Shown piece by piece: positions 40,874 to 51,749 of a stretch of 64,000 nucleotides of DNA. The translations under genes and the position numbers were made by a program. Numbering within the stretch: position 1 is the stretch's first letter; each line of letters begins with the position of its first letter. Under the pieces are notes generated by a model. The model was not told the DNA's origin, made no database searches, and saw only the letters and a program-made list of their open reading frames with translations. This DNA is from Mesostigma viride (Eukaryota; Streptophyta; Mesostigmatophyceae; Mesostigmatales; Mesostigmataceae), in contig RPFO01000312.1 in the NCBI GenBank assembly GCA_009746045.1, forward strand, positions 2,477,279 through 2,541,278, read 5' to 3'.

Positions 40874-41335
40874 AAACTTCCACCCCCCAGGTCGCTAACT
40901 TTTCTAGTTGACTATCAGACTAAGCCATTAACGTTGTGTTATGTTTATACAATATATCTGACCCGGCCCGAAATTTCACCTACGCATCTAGTAATGAATG
41001 GATCCAACAAATCTAAAGCGTTAATAAACACACCTGGAATCCGATTCAAAGCAATGTACAAGGAAAGGATGTTCGTCTAAATCAGGCAACCTCGCAAAGC
41101 TGCGTCAATCAGCTCATCAATCATATTCCGGACTGAGGATCGACCATGGCCAGTCGTCCTCGGCTAGGTTTTGTGCAACCCCTTAGCATTCGTCTCGAAC
41201 AGTGGTCTAGACTCTAGAAGTCTCGTCACTCTCGCCGCCAAGCAGGCAAGGGCCGGCAGGTCTGGCACTTGGCATCGTAACGGGCTGTTCAGGATTCCGC
41301 ACAGTCTGTCTGACGCATAGACTCGGTGCACATGA
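40874..41335. other. 5' flank of the hAT transposase, no ORF
   Basis: Probably the 5' non-coding part of the hAT element. No repeat or gene recognised. Confidence 0.35.
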
Positions 41336-41505
41336 GTACTGACGTGCTGCCTAAATTTACGCGTCAGACGACTGACGTGCAGTCAAAATTTACGCGTCAG
41401 ACGACTGACGCGGGGCCAAAATTTACGCGTCAGCTGTCTGACGTGCGGACGAAAAAGTCGGACGCGTCAGACACTGACGCGTCAGCGGCTGACGTATACG
41501 TCCCG
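41336..41505. repeat. 35-bp repeats rich in CGTCAG/CTGACG, upstream of the hAT gene
   Basis: Three diverged units with AAATTTACGCGTCAGACGAC and TGACG (41,353, 41,388 and 41,423) plus further CTGACGCGTCAG palindromes to 41,500. Clustered short motifs in both orientations beside a hAT transposase gene resemble subterminal transposase-binding sites of that superfamily. The link is inference. Confidence 0.6.
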
Positions 41506-41739
41506 TTACTTAGTAGAAGCACTGTTGCGCAAGCCACCACGGCTTTGCGCCCCAATGTCTTGCGCGTGAAGCTAAGTCAGGTCACCTAAGACTGTCACTC
41601 TAGAAATTCAGGCCTTTCCAGCGCGGCGCTCCACCAAGGCCCAAGGAACAAAGCCTGCGGCCAACTGAATCGGAACCAACCAAACGTCGGTAACGATTCC
41701 GATTACGGCAATCGCGTAACTTCTTGAGTGCACGGACGT

Positions 41740-42435
41740 AAATGATCACGGACGTGACAGATGGTACGTGCTCGCCATGGTTCGGTCGGTTTTCCCCCAC
41801 GCGAACATCCGGTCCGAGGATGCGGATGGCGCTGCCTTCTATTCCCCCAACCATGCACCGGCCTGACATCGTGGTGCTGGACTTTGAGGGGGGTGGCCGG
41901 CATCTGCTTATTGACGTTTCGGTGGCGCGGCCCTTCAATGGCTCTTAGCCACATGGCTGGGGCCTCCCTCACGGCAGGTTACACGGCGGACCGGGCGGAG
42001 CGGGCCAAGCTCCTGGCCTATACGGCGACGTCGGGCACCATCGTGTGGCCGTGCCCTTTGTCCTGGAGGAGTTTGGGGCCATGGGGCCCCTGACCTCCGC
42101 CTTCTTCAAGGAGTGTTGCCGGCTCCGGGAGGACCGGCTGGACCTGGAGGGCCAGCGGGCCCCCTGGTCGCCGCGGACCTGGACGTCATATTGGCGTCAG
42201 CGCTTGTCGGTGGCGCTGACTCGGGCCATGCATGGCTGACATCATGCTCCGCCGTACGCGGGCTGATTTTAATTGCGGTACAGCAGGGCTATTAGGTTCC
42301 TCCCGTTAGTAGGAGTTTCAATTGGTCTTATCGTAGTATAGAGCTTTGACATGGCTCTGTATCTCGGTTTATAGCTGGGCGTTTGCTTTGGTTTGAGTGA
42401 TTTCACTCTGCTGTAAGTAATTATATTTTAAATAT
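41740..42435 (+). pseudogene. RLE-type LINE C-terminal copy (subfamily A)
   Basis: Starts near ACGTGCTCGCCATGGTTCGG and reads RPDIVVLDFEGGGRHLLIDV, AGASLTAGYTADRAERAKLL and VPFVLEEFGAMGPLTSAF, with small insertions shifting frames (near 41,940, 42,020, 42,045 and 42,270). The 3' UTR and TGTAAGTAATTATATT tail end near 42,430. Confidence 0.8.
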
Positions 42436-42448
42436 ATATATCACCATG

Positions 42449-43575
42449 CCTGCGTTCATGAAAAACAACAAAAGACCTACGCGGGTATACTACACTGTGC
42501 CGACTGGATGGGTCTGCATGCGAGCTTGAACGATCAGGGGAAGGCTTGCTTGGCTTCACTCCGTTTCCCTTGATCGAGGGGAGCGTGGGGCCGGGCCGCA
42601 TTCCTGCGCGCCCTCCCCATGAACCCTCTGTTCACGCTGGTACCGGCCCTATACGCCATCGCTCTCCGCGGCACCAGCTGTTTGCCCCGCAACCTCTCAT
42701 CACGGCAGGTGCGCCCTGCGGCAGCTGCGGGCTTGCTGAGCTCGATACTACTGGGACGCATGCTACATCGCGTGCATGAGTGGCCAGCAGGTCCAGAACT
42801 GGTTCCTCTATCTCCATACCGCTCTCCTCCGGGTGGTGTGTGCCATGGTTCGGTCGGTCTTTCCCCACGTACTCCACCATCAAGTGCGAGGACGCGGATG
42901 GGGCCGCCCTCTACTCACCCAACCACCGCCCCGACATCACCGTGCTTGACTACGACGGCTGCGCAGGGTTGCCACCTGCTCATCGATGTCTCCGTGGCTC
43001 GGCCGCTCTCCGGTCGCCACATCCTCCGGGCGGCTGTGGATACCGGCGCTGCTGCCGCTGTGGCTGAGCGCGACAAGTTTGCCTCCTACGGCAATGTGGG
43101 GCCCCACCGGGTCATCCCCTTTGTCCTTGAGGAGTTCGGGGCCATGGGCCCCAAGACAGCGGAGTTTTTCCACGAGTGCTGCCAGCGCCGTGAAGACCGC
43201 CTCAACCTCGAGGGTCAGACCGCCCCGTGGTCTGCCGGCCGCACGTGGTCCTCGTATTGGCGGCAGCGCCTGTCACTCGCCCTCACTCGCACCGTGGCTG
43301 ATGTGTTATTCCGCCGCACCCGGGCCGACTTTGTCGCGACCCATGCGGTCTAGATCCCTTCCAGGCCTGCATGGTGCCCATGGGCCGGCAGCGATGTGGC
43401 TGCGTGTCGTATTATAGTTTTGTGATGTAGTTGTTGTTGTACCTTGTGCAGCTGGCGTGACCCTTGGATATGTCCGTGTCAGATTACTATTTCTTCAGGG
43501 TTCATCTTCTTTTCGTTTTTTTCTTTATGTTGCATGCCAATCTCACCACCGTAATTTATCATTCTTAATGAATAT
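42449..43575 (+). pseudogene. RLE-type LINE C-terminal copy (subfamily B), plus arm of an inverted pair
   Basis: Follows ATATATATCACCATGC (42,433-42,448). It carries ILHCADWMGLHASL-like sequence, the knuckle region (CGSCG-related), HRPDITVLDYDG, a LIDVSVARPLSGRH block, VPFVLEEFG-type IPFVLEEFGAMGPKTAEF and ends TRADFVATHAV with stop at 43,353. Frame changes occur near 42,700-42,960. The 3' UTR reads to AATGAATATATA at about 43,575, where the minus arm begins. Confidence 0.8.
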
Positions 43576-44331
43576 ATATTCATTGAGAATGATAGATTAC
43601 GGAGGTGAGATAGGCATGCAACATAAGGAAAAACCCGAGAACTGGGAGAATGCCCTGAAGAAATTAATAGTAATCTGACACAGACATCCAAGGATCACGC
43701 CAGCGGCACAAGGTACAACTAACTATACATCACAAAACTACACGCAGCAACAGCGCTGCCGGCCCACCATGCAGGCCTGGAAGGAATCTAGACCGCATGG
43801 GTCGCGACAAAGTCGGCCCGGGTGCGGCGGAATAACACATCAGCCACGGTGCGAGTGAGGGCGAGTGACAGACGCTGCCGCCAATACGAGGACCACGTGC
43901 GGGCCGACCACGGGGCGGTCTGACCCTCGAGGTCGAGGCGGTCTTCACGGCGCTGGCAGCACTCGTGGAAAAACTCCGCTGTCTTGGGGCCCATGGCCCC
44001 GAACTCCTCAAGGACAAAGGGGATGACCCGGTGGGGCCCCACATTGCCGTAGGAGGCAAACTTGTCGCGCTCAGCCACAGCGGCAGCAGCGCCGGCATCC
44101 ACAGCCGCCCGGAGGATGTGGCGACCGGAAAGCGGCCGAGCCACGGAGACATCGATGAGCAGGTGGCAACCCTGCCCGTCGTAGTCAAGCACGGTAATGT
44201 CGGGGCGGTGGTTGGGTGAGTAGAGGGCGGCCCCATCCGCGTCCTCGCACTTAATGGTGGAGTGGGGAAAGACCGACCGAACCATGGCACACACCACCCG
44301 GAGGAGAGCGGTATGGAGATAGAGGAACCAG
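43576..44331 (-). pseudogene. RLE-type LINE C-terminal copy (subfamily B), minus arm, 3' part
   Basis: Mirror image of 42,830-43,575: an open frame at 44,297-43,788 encodes HRPDITVLDYDGQGCHLLID, IPFVLEEFGAMGPKTAEF and TRADFVATHAV. It is cleaner than the plus arm. Its upstream part continues at 55,939, on the far side of the gypsy element. Confidence 0.85.
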
Positions 44332-44915
44332 TGTTACGTCCCTGCCCAGACACACCTAGCCCGAGCTACGTAGCGAAAGACCCTTCTCGCCGGAATTAGG
44401 AATAATTCAAGATAGCCTAAAGTAGGTTGCGCTTCACGACGTGAGTCGTGAGATATCTGGCATCACGGCTTGATGCCAAGCTAATTAGTACACACTTATA
44501 TTGGCTAGCAATACCAATTACAAATGGATAATTGCCCCGGGCTCAATGTGTAGGCGTATTCGCACTTATCATTCATTAAACCAAGAGGACGAGACTCTCG
44601 TCCTCGGACCAATTTAACCTAGGTTGGTTGCGGCGCAGATACACACCAATTTCCCTAGAACAATCCGAGTCACTCATTCCACGTAGGATCCGGGCCGACA
44701 TCGACCCTCAACTATAGGATCCACGCCTAGAACAACTGACAGACTCAGAACCGGCGCGGCGCCACAGCACCGGCCCCTAAAGGACAACCTAGGACCAAAA
44801 TAACTAGTCCAATTCACACAATAGCCAAGGTCCGTAAAACCCAAGTCCAATAGACTAAACGGCCTTAGTAATTTATTCCATTGTTACGTCCGGCCAAAAG
44901 GGCAGGGACGTAACA
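44332..44915 (-). repeat. 3' LTR of the gypsy element
   Basis: 584 bp from TGTTACGTCCCTGCCC to GGGCAGGGACGTAACA: a perfect 16-bp inverted repeat at the ends. It aligns over its whole length with 55,354-55,938, with about four differences (for example TTGGTTGC/TTGGGTGC and CCCTAAAGG/CCCTAGAAGG). Confidence 0.95.
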
Positions 44916-44935
44916 CTCCTCCCCCCCATGGGGGT
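44916..44935 (-). other. Polypurine tract of the gypsy element
   Basis: On the minus strand CCATGGGGGGGAGGAG directly abuts the 3' LTR, the expected place for the plus-strand primer. Confidence 0.8.
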
Positions 44936-45105
44936 CGGTAGTCCCTACCGTACAAGGTAAATTTGGAAAAACAACGCTACTATAAGAGTACTATGTCCCA
45001 ACCTCGGTTCACCCACAGGTTAGTAATGCCAGTTCCTCTAGAAGTTGATACACAGGCCCAACTCTGACGTAGTAGTAAGACTCCAATGGTGACTGGATCA
45101 ATCCG

Positions 45106-46626
45106 CTATCCGTCACGAAAAACTATTCTAACCACTTTAGCGTCCGCCGCTAGTGGCACGTCGCTGCACAGGACTTCAGTGAGGGCCCTACGCCCCGCGT
45201 GGGTCATCTGTGAAATCATCATCCCAGGGTGCGAACACAGGTCAATCTCAAAAGCCACCTGGTAGGGGGACACCTTCTGCCGACCCAGCCGGGACAGCTC
45301 CAGCCACGACCCTCGGGGCCACAGAGACAGGAACCCAGCGAGGTACTGGGGATGGGTGAACATGAGCGTCAACGCCGACCGATCCACCACCCCACACCGG
45401 TGCTCGCGAACAAAGGCCACCCCCATCAGGAAAACCTCCATACGCACGTGATCATCGTTGATCGACACCGACCGGGCCCCTACAATATCGGGCGCCACCA
45501 GATTAAGAAAGGCACTCCCCTCCGCTGGAGCCACCTTGGGAGGCGTCACCACGTGCTTCACCCCATCGACCTGATAGCGCCAATCCCACCAGTCCTCGGA
45601 CCCGAATCGCACAACATGCCCCACCGCGGCGGGGAAACGAGGGTCGTCGGGTTGCGGCAGGGGCAGAGGAACCTGGGGCAGAAAGGTGATCTCTACCTGT
45701 TCCCAGTAAGCCCCGCGATCCACAGCGAACCAAGGACCCGCGCGAAACACCAGGGGAGCAGGTAAGTGCGTACCCGGGGGAACCTGAAAAGCCGGAGGCC
45801 CCTCGAATGTCACACAAAGCTTCTCCGTGCGCGGTCCTGGCCCACCATGTCGCACCACTCTGCCCGGTACCGGCCGTATGAAGTCTCCCAATGACCACTC
45901 CTCGTGAGATGACCCAGGAGCTCTGGAGGCCGCATCATAGCCCACTGAAGTGGCAGCAGAATGATCACCTTGACGACCGTGCTGGACCATCAGACGCTGT
46001 ATCAGGTCCTGTCCGGATTGTACCGCAGCTACGAGCGCTTCCAAGCGCATCACGGGCTCCGCTGGTACCAGAATGTCCGTACCGCTGGGGCCCTCCGCAG
46101 CCCGAGGTCGCGTCTCTGCCATGGTGGGTAGGCGCGGATCCTCCGCGGAAGGGTGCGAGTGTCGACCCGACGAAGTGGGACGGAGGTGTCCCTCCGCCGG
46201 ACGTGGCATTGATGAGCCGGCTGGTGCAGGCCGGGGACGTGGATCCAGGGAGACCAAGAAGGTAGGCTCCGGTGGTTCCAAGGAGACAAGGAAGGTAGGC
46301 TCCTCCTGGCCCGCATCCGTCGGAGGATCTAAGGGGGCCACAACCGGGGGCTCGCCCCCGGCCGGCTGTTCTGTCCTAACCGGAGCAGCTCCCGTCGTGT
46401 CCGACCGCGGTCGCCGAGCTCTCGCTCCAATTCCACCGCCGACCCCCACGTGCGCTCCCAGTGCCGATCCGCCGGGCGACGAGGTGGTGGTGACGCTCGG
46501 CGAGCAGGGCGTACCTCCGTTCCCGAGTCCGAACGGGAACGCGAGCGCGATGACGGTGAGGGCGAGCGCCGACGTGCAGGCCGGTCTGGAGCACGCCGAG
46601 AGTCTGGTTGGCTGCCTCCGCCCCAA
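45106..46626 (-). CDS. Accessory ORF B downstream of pol in the gypsy element (unknown function)
   Basis: A 506-codon open frame, sense with gag-pol, ending 190 bp before the 3' LTR. The N-terminal third is Pro/Ser/Arg-rich and overlaps ORF A in another frame, so it may be partly a shadow; an internal ATG near 46,122 (MAETRPRAAEGPSG) could be the more natural start. The C-terminal half looks like a folded protein (VRFGSEDWWDWRYQVDGVKH, RMEVFLMGVAFVREHRCGVV, AFEIDLCSHPGMMISQMTHA). I see no signal peptide, furin site or membrane segment, so it does not look like an envelope protein. Not recognised. Confidence 0.55.
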   Translation of the reverse strand: MGRRQPTRLSACSRPACTSALALTVIALAFPFGLGNGGTPCSPSVTTTSSPGGSALGAHVGVGGGIGARARRPRSDTTGAAPVRTEQPAGGEPPVVAPLDPPTDAGQEEPTFLVSLEPPEPTFLVSLDPRPRPAPAGSSMPRPAEGHLRPTSSGRHSHPSAEDPRLPTMAETRPRAAEGPSGTDILVPAEPVMRLEALVAAVQSGQDLIQRLMVQHGRQGDHSAATSVGYDAASRAPGSSHEEWSLGDFIRPVPGRVVRHGGPGPRTEKLCVTFEGPPAFQVPPGTHLPAPLVFRAGPWFAVDRGAYWEQVEITFLPQVPLPLPQPDDPRFPAAVGHVVRFGSEDWWDWRYQVDGVKHVVTPPKVAPAEGSAFLNLVAPDIVGARSVSINDDHVRMEVFLMGVAFVREHRCGVVDRSALTLMFTHPQYLAGFLSLWPRGSWLELSRLGRQKVSPYQVAFEIDLCSHPGMMISQMTHAGRRALTEVLCSDVPLAADAKVVRIVFRDG

Positions 46627-47189
46627 CCCGTGGACCGCGGGCGAGACCCTCGCCCAGAGGGGCGCCCCCAGCCCATCGCCGGCGGTGGCGCCTCGAAACG
46701 CGTCACAGGACGATGTCCTGCGCCGCCCTCCAAGGAGCCCCCAGAAGGTGGATCCCTTGAAGGGGGACGAGGAAGAGGACGGGGAGGGTAGTCATCAGAG
46801 TCGGAGTCGTCACCCTCGCTCCCATCATCCTGGTCCTCGTCGTCCATCGCCACGATGCGATCCAGAGCCTGCCGTAACGAGTACTGACCCGCGCGCATAC
46901 ACTTCTCGCCCCGCAACGCCCCTTCCAACGGGAGGTATCGAGGAAAGTAGTTCTCCAGATGCTTCCGCACCTCGGGCGGAATCAGGAGGAGCAACAGCCG
47001 TGGAAATACCAGACCTGCATCCAGCGTGTTCACGCACGCATGACACAGGCACTCCCGCTCATGGGTTTCCCAGTCGATACCGACCACCACGCCGTCGCGC
47101 TCGGCAGTGCGGGTCTCGATCTTGAACCCCACATTCCTGCGCACGAACCATCGAAAATCCTCCAGCTTAGCGGGGCCGACATGCGCCAA
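46329..47189 (-). CDS. Accessory ORF A downstream of pol in the gypsy element (unknown, RS-rich tail)
   Basis: A 286-codon frame. The N-terminal 100 residues look globular (FRWFVRRNVGFKIETRTAER, ECLCHACVN with three close cysteines and a histidine, IPPEVRKHLENYFPRYLPLE). An acidic stretch (DDEDQDDGSEGDDSDSDD) and a basic Arg/Ser/Pro-rich tail (RRRSPSPSSRSRSRSDSG) follow. The tail resembles RS or nucleic-acid-binding tails, which is only composition. It lies between pol and ORF B and may once have been continuous with ORF B through a frameshift near 46,350. Confidence 0.55.
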   Translation of the reverse strand: MAHVGPAKLEDFRWFVRRNVGFKIETRTAERDGVVVGIDWETHERECLCHACVNTLDAGLVFPRLLLLLIPPEVRKHLENYFPRYLPLEGALRGEKCMRAGQYSLRQALDRIVAMDDEDQDDGSEGDDSDSDDYPPRPLPRPPSRDPPSGGSLEGGAGHRPVTRFEAPPPAMGWGRPSGRGSRPRSTGWGGGSQPDSRRAPDRPARRRSPSPSSRSRSRSDSGTEVRPARRASPPPRRPADRHWERTWGSAVELERELGDRGRTRRELLRLGQNSRPGASPRLWPP

Positions 47190-47300
47190 ATGGAATCAGC
47201 GCGGGATCCGACGGCATCTGGTTACGGCGCCGACGACGCCGCTCCATCAAGTCACCCTCCCGACCATAGTCGCGCACGAACATCGGGGGTTAAAGTCTCC

Positions 47301-47618
47301 TCATTCAGCTCCTTCACTAGCTGCAGCGCGCGCGCGTCCGGGCTCCGGGTCTGGACGACGTCTCGTGCCGACCACCCCTCCCGAGCCCCCGGCCCTTGAA
47401 GCACCCCTTCGGACTGCAGGCTCTCCGCGAGCTGTCTGCATCCTGTCAACCTGTTCTGGTAGAGGGGCCTCCGGGTAATCTGTCGTGTCCATATCCACCA
47501 GATCTTCCTCACTCGACTCCCCGTCTACTACCCGGATTCCCGCCTCTACGGCCTCCGCGGCGCTGGCAGAAGTCTGGCCTCTGGGAAGCGCCTCCGCGGC
47601 GTCCCCTGCACGGCCCAC
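47301..47618 (-). CDS. Short open frame between pol and accessory ORF A
   Basis: 105 codons, acidic in the first half (GESSEEDLVDMDTTD), then basic. It could be the N-terminal part of the accessory protein, broken by frameshifts (another frame at 47,512-47,252 continues with VKELNEETLTPDVRARL). Not recognised. Confidence 0.3.
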   Translation of the reverse strand: MGRAGDAAEALPRGQTSASAAEAVEAGIRVVDGESSEEDLVDMDTTDYPEAPLPEQVDRMQTARGEPAVRRGASRAGGSGGVVGTRRRPDPEPGRARAAASEGAE

Positions 47619-47708
47619 ACACCAAAAGCCAAGGCGTTAGTCGGCGTGTACCTAGTACCCGGCGCACACCTCACTCTCACCCTACACCGTACACCGTTAT
47701 ACCGCCTA

Positions 47709-50700
47709 TTAATGCAACTGGTGTGTCTTCTTGTATGCTTCCAATAAGCGGGCGCAACCCGCTAACTCAGTAGGGGTGCGCCAGGAGTCCTCCGACTCAT
47801 GCTGCGCGAATCGCCATCGCACACGGTACTGTCGCTGGGTCCCCCGCCCTCGTTTGACATCTCGGTGTCCCACGATCGCAGCCACCTCATCCTCCTGTTC
47901 CCCTGTGTCCGGATTGAACTCCAACGGGGCCGGGGGATTGACCCTACCCTGAATGGTGTTCTGGTGGTACAACTTGAGCTGGTCACGATGGAAACGGTTG
48001 GACGTGAGGTTCCATGACACCGGGACGTCCACCTGGAACATGACGTCGTCAAACTTGGAGAGAACCTTGTAGGGGCCCAGGAACATGGGACGAAGCTTAG
48101 TCTTCAGCTCCTTCTCCACCTTGTGTGAGAATCGTCCGATCTGTGGGCCCTCCACCAGGACCCAATCGCCCACCTCAATGGACGGCGCCCGGTTATCCCG
48201 CTTGCCGGCTGTCCTCTCCAGATACCGTCGGTCGCGGCGCGGTAACCCTGGACTGCACTGTTATGAGCCTGGTGCATCCGCTGCAGCAAGCGATCAACCC
48301 CCTGGCGTGTGTCCAGCTTGACCTGATCCTCTCCCCGTTCAGGGCTCATAAGCAGGTCGGGAGGCGTGAGAGGGTGCCTGCCAGAGTTGAGGAAAAAGGG
48401 GGTAAATCCGTGGGCGGCCTGGGGAGCATTGTTCAGGGAGAACTCCACCAAGCCCAGAAGTTCCTCCCAATTGCTGCCCACCGCGTCGGTGTAGTGTCGC
48501 ATGGTCTCTTGCACTGTGCGGTTCAACCGCTCCACCAGATGGACGACGAACTGTGGTAGGCCGTACCCAGCGACACCTTGGTGCCCAGCCGTTCGAAGAA
48601 CTCCTGCCAGAATTTGGCCGTGAAGAGCTTGTCGCGGTCAGAGATGAACTGTCGGCTGAGCCCATGGAACCGGAACACGTGCGTCAGGTATATCTTGGCG
48701 CACTCCTCCGCAGTGAGGTCGGCCGGACACGGGGCCAAGTGACACATGCGCGTCAGGCGGTCCACGAACACCAGGACCATGCTGTTGCCGCTCTTCGCCT
48801 TCTTGAACGGGCCGATGAAGTCCATCATGATAGAATCCCAAGGACCCATCGGATCAGGTAACGTCTTGGGGACGGCTTGCGAGCCCGTGTTCCTGGACTT
48901 CATGATCTGGCACGAGGGGCACTGGCGCACATATGTCTCAATATACTCCTTCATCCCTGGCCAGTAGAAATGTTTGCGGGCCCGAGGATAAAGACGGTGG
49001 CTTCCTTGATGTCCGCCTAGAAGCGAATCGTGGAGCTCGTGAAGCAAGGCGGCCCTACAAAGCTCCGGGACATACAGCCGCCATTCCTCCGGCTGGACAC
49101 TCACGAACAGGCGTCCCTCCTGGAACTTGCAAGGGTAGGCACCCATCTGCTGGGGATGCGCCCGGATGGCTTCAAGCGCCGCTTCCTCCGTGACCGTGAA
49201 ACGACTGATCATCGTCTCCAGTTCCGACGTGACTGTGAACGCGTCCGCGGCCGGGTCTGTCTCCGCACTCGCCTGGTTGACGAATTCGGAGAAGACTGTG
49301 GGCGGGCCGATCGGCTGAAGCTGAAAAATTCCCTGGGGCGGCACCACATGGCTAAGGGGCATGCGCATATGCGATCCCTCCCCCTCCCCGGGGGCGTCCA
49401 CGTCCTCGTGGGCACTCGTCTCCTCCAAGAGAGGTGACAAGTCATCACTGGTGGTGTGTCCCAGATGAAACAGGTGGCGGGCCCGGGGAGACCGTGGCTC
49501 CGCGCCGTAGGCGGTCCCCGGGGCGGCCACTGGTACGCAAGTGGTATGAAGCACATCCATGTCCTCGTAGAACCAATAGTCCGCCCGTCGCGAAAGGGCG
49601 TCTGGCACCACGTTGTCCGCGCCCTTGACGTATTGGATCTTGAATGGCGCAAACTGTGACAAGTACTCCATCCACCGCGCTTGGCGGGGCGTCAGGTTGG
49701 GCTGCACCAGAAGGTGGGTGAGCGGCCGGTGGTCGGTGTGGATCACCAGGCGGTGGGGGTCGAGATCCCCCTGCTCACTAATGGCCACCGAAAACTGGGC
49801 CCCCAGAAGATGGTGACGCCACGTGTGGCAGCTGTAGACTACTGCCAGAAGCTCCTGCTGATGCACTGGGTAATTCCGCTCCGCCGGAATCATTGTGCGT
49901 GAGATATACTCGATGGGCTGAAGACCCTTGCCTTGGTCCTGCAGGAGGACCCCCCGATGGCCACCTTGCTGGCATCCGTAGCCACAACGAAAGGAAGGGC
50001 CGGGTCCGGCAGGATAAGGACTGGTGCTGTGGTGAGGTGGCGCTTAAGCGCCTCAAAAGCCTGTTGGCACTGCTCAGCCCAGAGGAACGGGGTACCCTTC
50101 TTGAGAAGAGCGTTGATCGGGGCGGCGATGGTGGCAAACCGTGGGATGAACCGTCGGTAGTAAGAAGCCAAGCCCAGGAAGCTGCGCACCCCCTTCACGT
50201 CCGTAGGGACAGGCCATTGCTGGACGGACTCGATCTTCTCCGGGTCGGTCGCGATGCCGTCGCGGACAGGTATGGCCCAGAAACGGCACGCAGCGGCCGG
50301 CGCGCACCTTGGCTTTCCGCGCCGAAAGGTGCTCATCCTCCATGATCTGAAGCACGGCGTCCACATCCTCTAGGTGCTCCTCGAACGTCTTGGAGTACAC
50401 CAGGATGTCGTCCAGATACGCCAGCGCGCACGTGCGCTTGTAGGTCCAGGGCGGGCGTGCCCCCTTCTGCGGGTCCGCCAGGTCCTGGGAGACCTGTGGC
50501 AAGTGGGCTGTACCCATCACCGGACGGAGGATATCATTCATCAGCATCTGGAAGGACGCCGGCGAATTGCACAGCCCCATTGCCGCCACCCGAAACTGAT
50601 AATGCCGAAGGGCGTAGCGAACGCGGTCTTGTGGCAGTCTTCTGGCGCGATGCGCAGCTGCCAAAACCCGTCCGCACAGTCGATGACGGTGAAACACGTG

Positions 50701-51690
50701 GCCCCCTGGACACGGTTGAAGATGTCGTCGATCCGCGGTAGAGGATACCGGGACTTGACGGTGATGGCGTTCAGCTTCCGGTAATCCGTCACCAGACGCC
50801 ACTTGCCTCCTGGCTTGGGAACGAGCAGCACGCCCGCTGAGAAGGGGCTGTTGCTGGGTTCAATGAGCCCAGCGTCAAGCAGTGAAATGAGGATCTTCTT
50901 GAGCTCCACCAGCTCGACTGGGCCCATGCGATACATGGGAGACACAGTAGGCCGGAACCCTCCTGGAGCTGGACACGGTGCAACACCGATCGATTGGGAG
51001 GGAACTGAGGGGTACGATCCGCAAAAAGGGTAGTGCGCTTCTCCAGGACGGCATTGAACCGCGCCAGCTCATCCGGTGTGAATCCGGCACCGATCTCGTT
51101 AAGCAGAGCCTGAGTGCTATCCAGGTCTATGCGATACATCGCGTACTCCTTGCCCTTCCGAAGCTGGCGCGCCAGCGTCTTGCTGCTCATCAGGATCTGG
51201 GATGCTGGTCGAGGCCCGTCCGCCGAGCGCTCGTGTGTAATGTTATGGACCTCCGCGGCCTGTGCCCTATACTCGCTGTCAGGGCACCAGAATGAACCAT
51301 CCGGAAACCAAACTACCCGCCGGCGCACACTGATGTCCACATCCTGCTTGTCCAGCCAGTCCACGCCAATGATGATGTCGGCAGCGCCCAGCGGCGCAAT
51401 AGTCGCCACCAGGTCGACCGGCGTGCCCTGCAGCACACCCTTGATGTCTGCTAGGCCCGGCGATTGGTGTCGCCGACCGTCTGAGTAGGTGACATAGACT
51501 GCCGTGGTGTGAGGCCGGGGTACCAGGCCCAGCCGACGCACCAGGGCCTCGTTGATGAAGGACGTGGAGGCGCCGGTGTCCACCAGGAACTTCACGTCCA
51601 TGATCGTTTTCTCCTTCAAATACGGATCAAGGACGGTGGGAGGGACCAACAACCCCCACTGAAAAGAAACAGATGCCGCGAATCTCCCTG
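47709..51690 (-). pseudogene. pol: gypsy pol: protease, reverse transcriptase, RNase H, integrase, chromodomain (frameshifted)
   Basis: Domains in order on the minus strand: aspartic protease with FLVDTGAS (near 51,580); RT with LVTDYRKLNAITVKSRYPLP, AMGLCNSPASFQ and the catalytic AYLDDILVYSKT (near 50,410); RNase H with DATDASK-like sequence (near 49,980) and HTDHRPLTHLL; integrase with the HHCC finger (LHELHDSLLGGHQGS ... CPSCQ, near 49,060-48,910) and DDE residues in MDFIGPF and FISDRDKLF; and a C-terminal chromodomain (RQYRVRWRF ... EDSWRTPTEL, near 47,840-47,740). Chromodomain plus this order defines a chromovirus. Frame changes occur near 50,950, 50,600, 50,270, 49,950, 48,545 and 48,200, several at homopolymers, so this copy cannot make a full polyprotein unless they are sequence errors. 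Confidence 0.92.
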
Positions 51691-51749
51691 AGATGCACGC
51701 GCCGCCGGTTGGGAGGGCGCGTCTGCGGCCACGTTGTTAACATCTACCT

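Noticed and set aside
38043-40898. Plus-strand ORFs of up to 342 codons over the hAT gene
   Set aside because: Antisense shadows of the hAT transposase, which has recognisable motifs on the minus strand.
45106-47189. env gene of an errantivirus-like element
   Set aside because: No signal peptide, cleavage site, fusion peptide or transmembrane segment visible in the ORFs.
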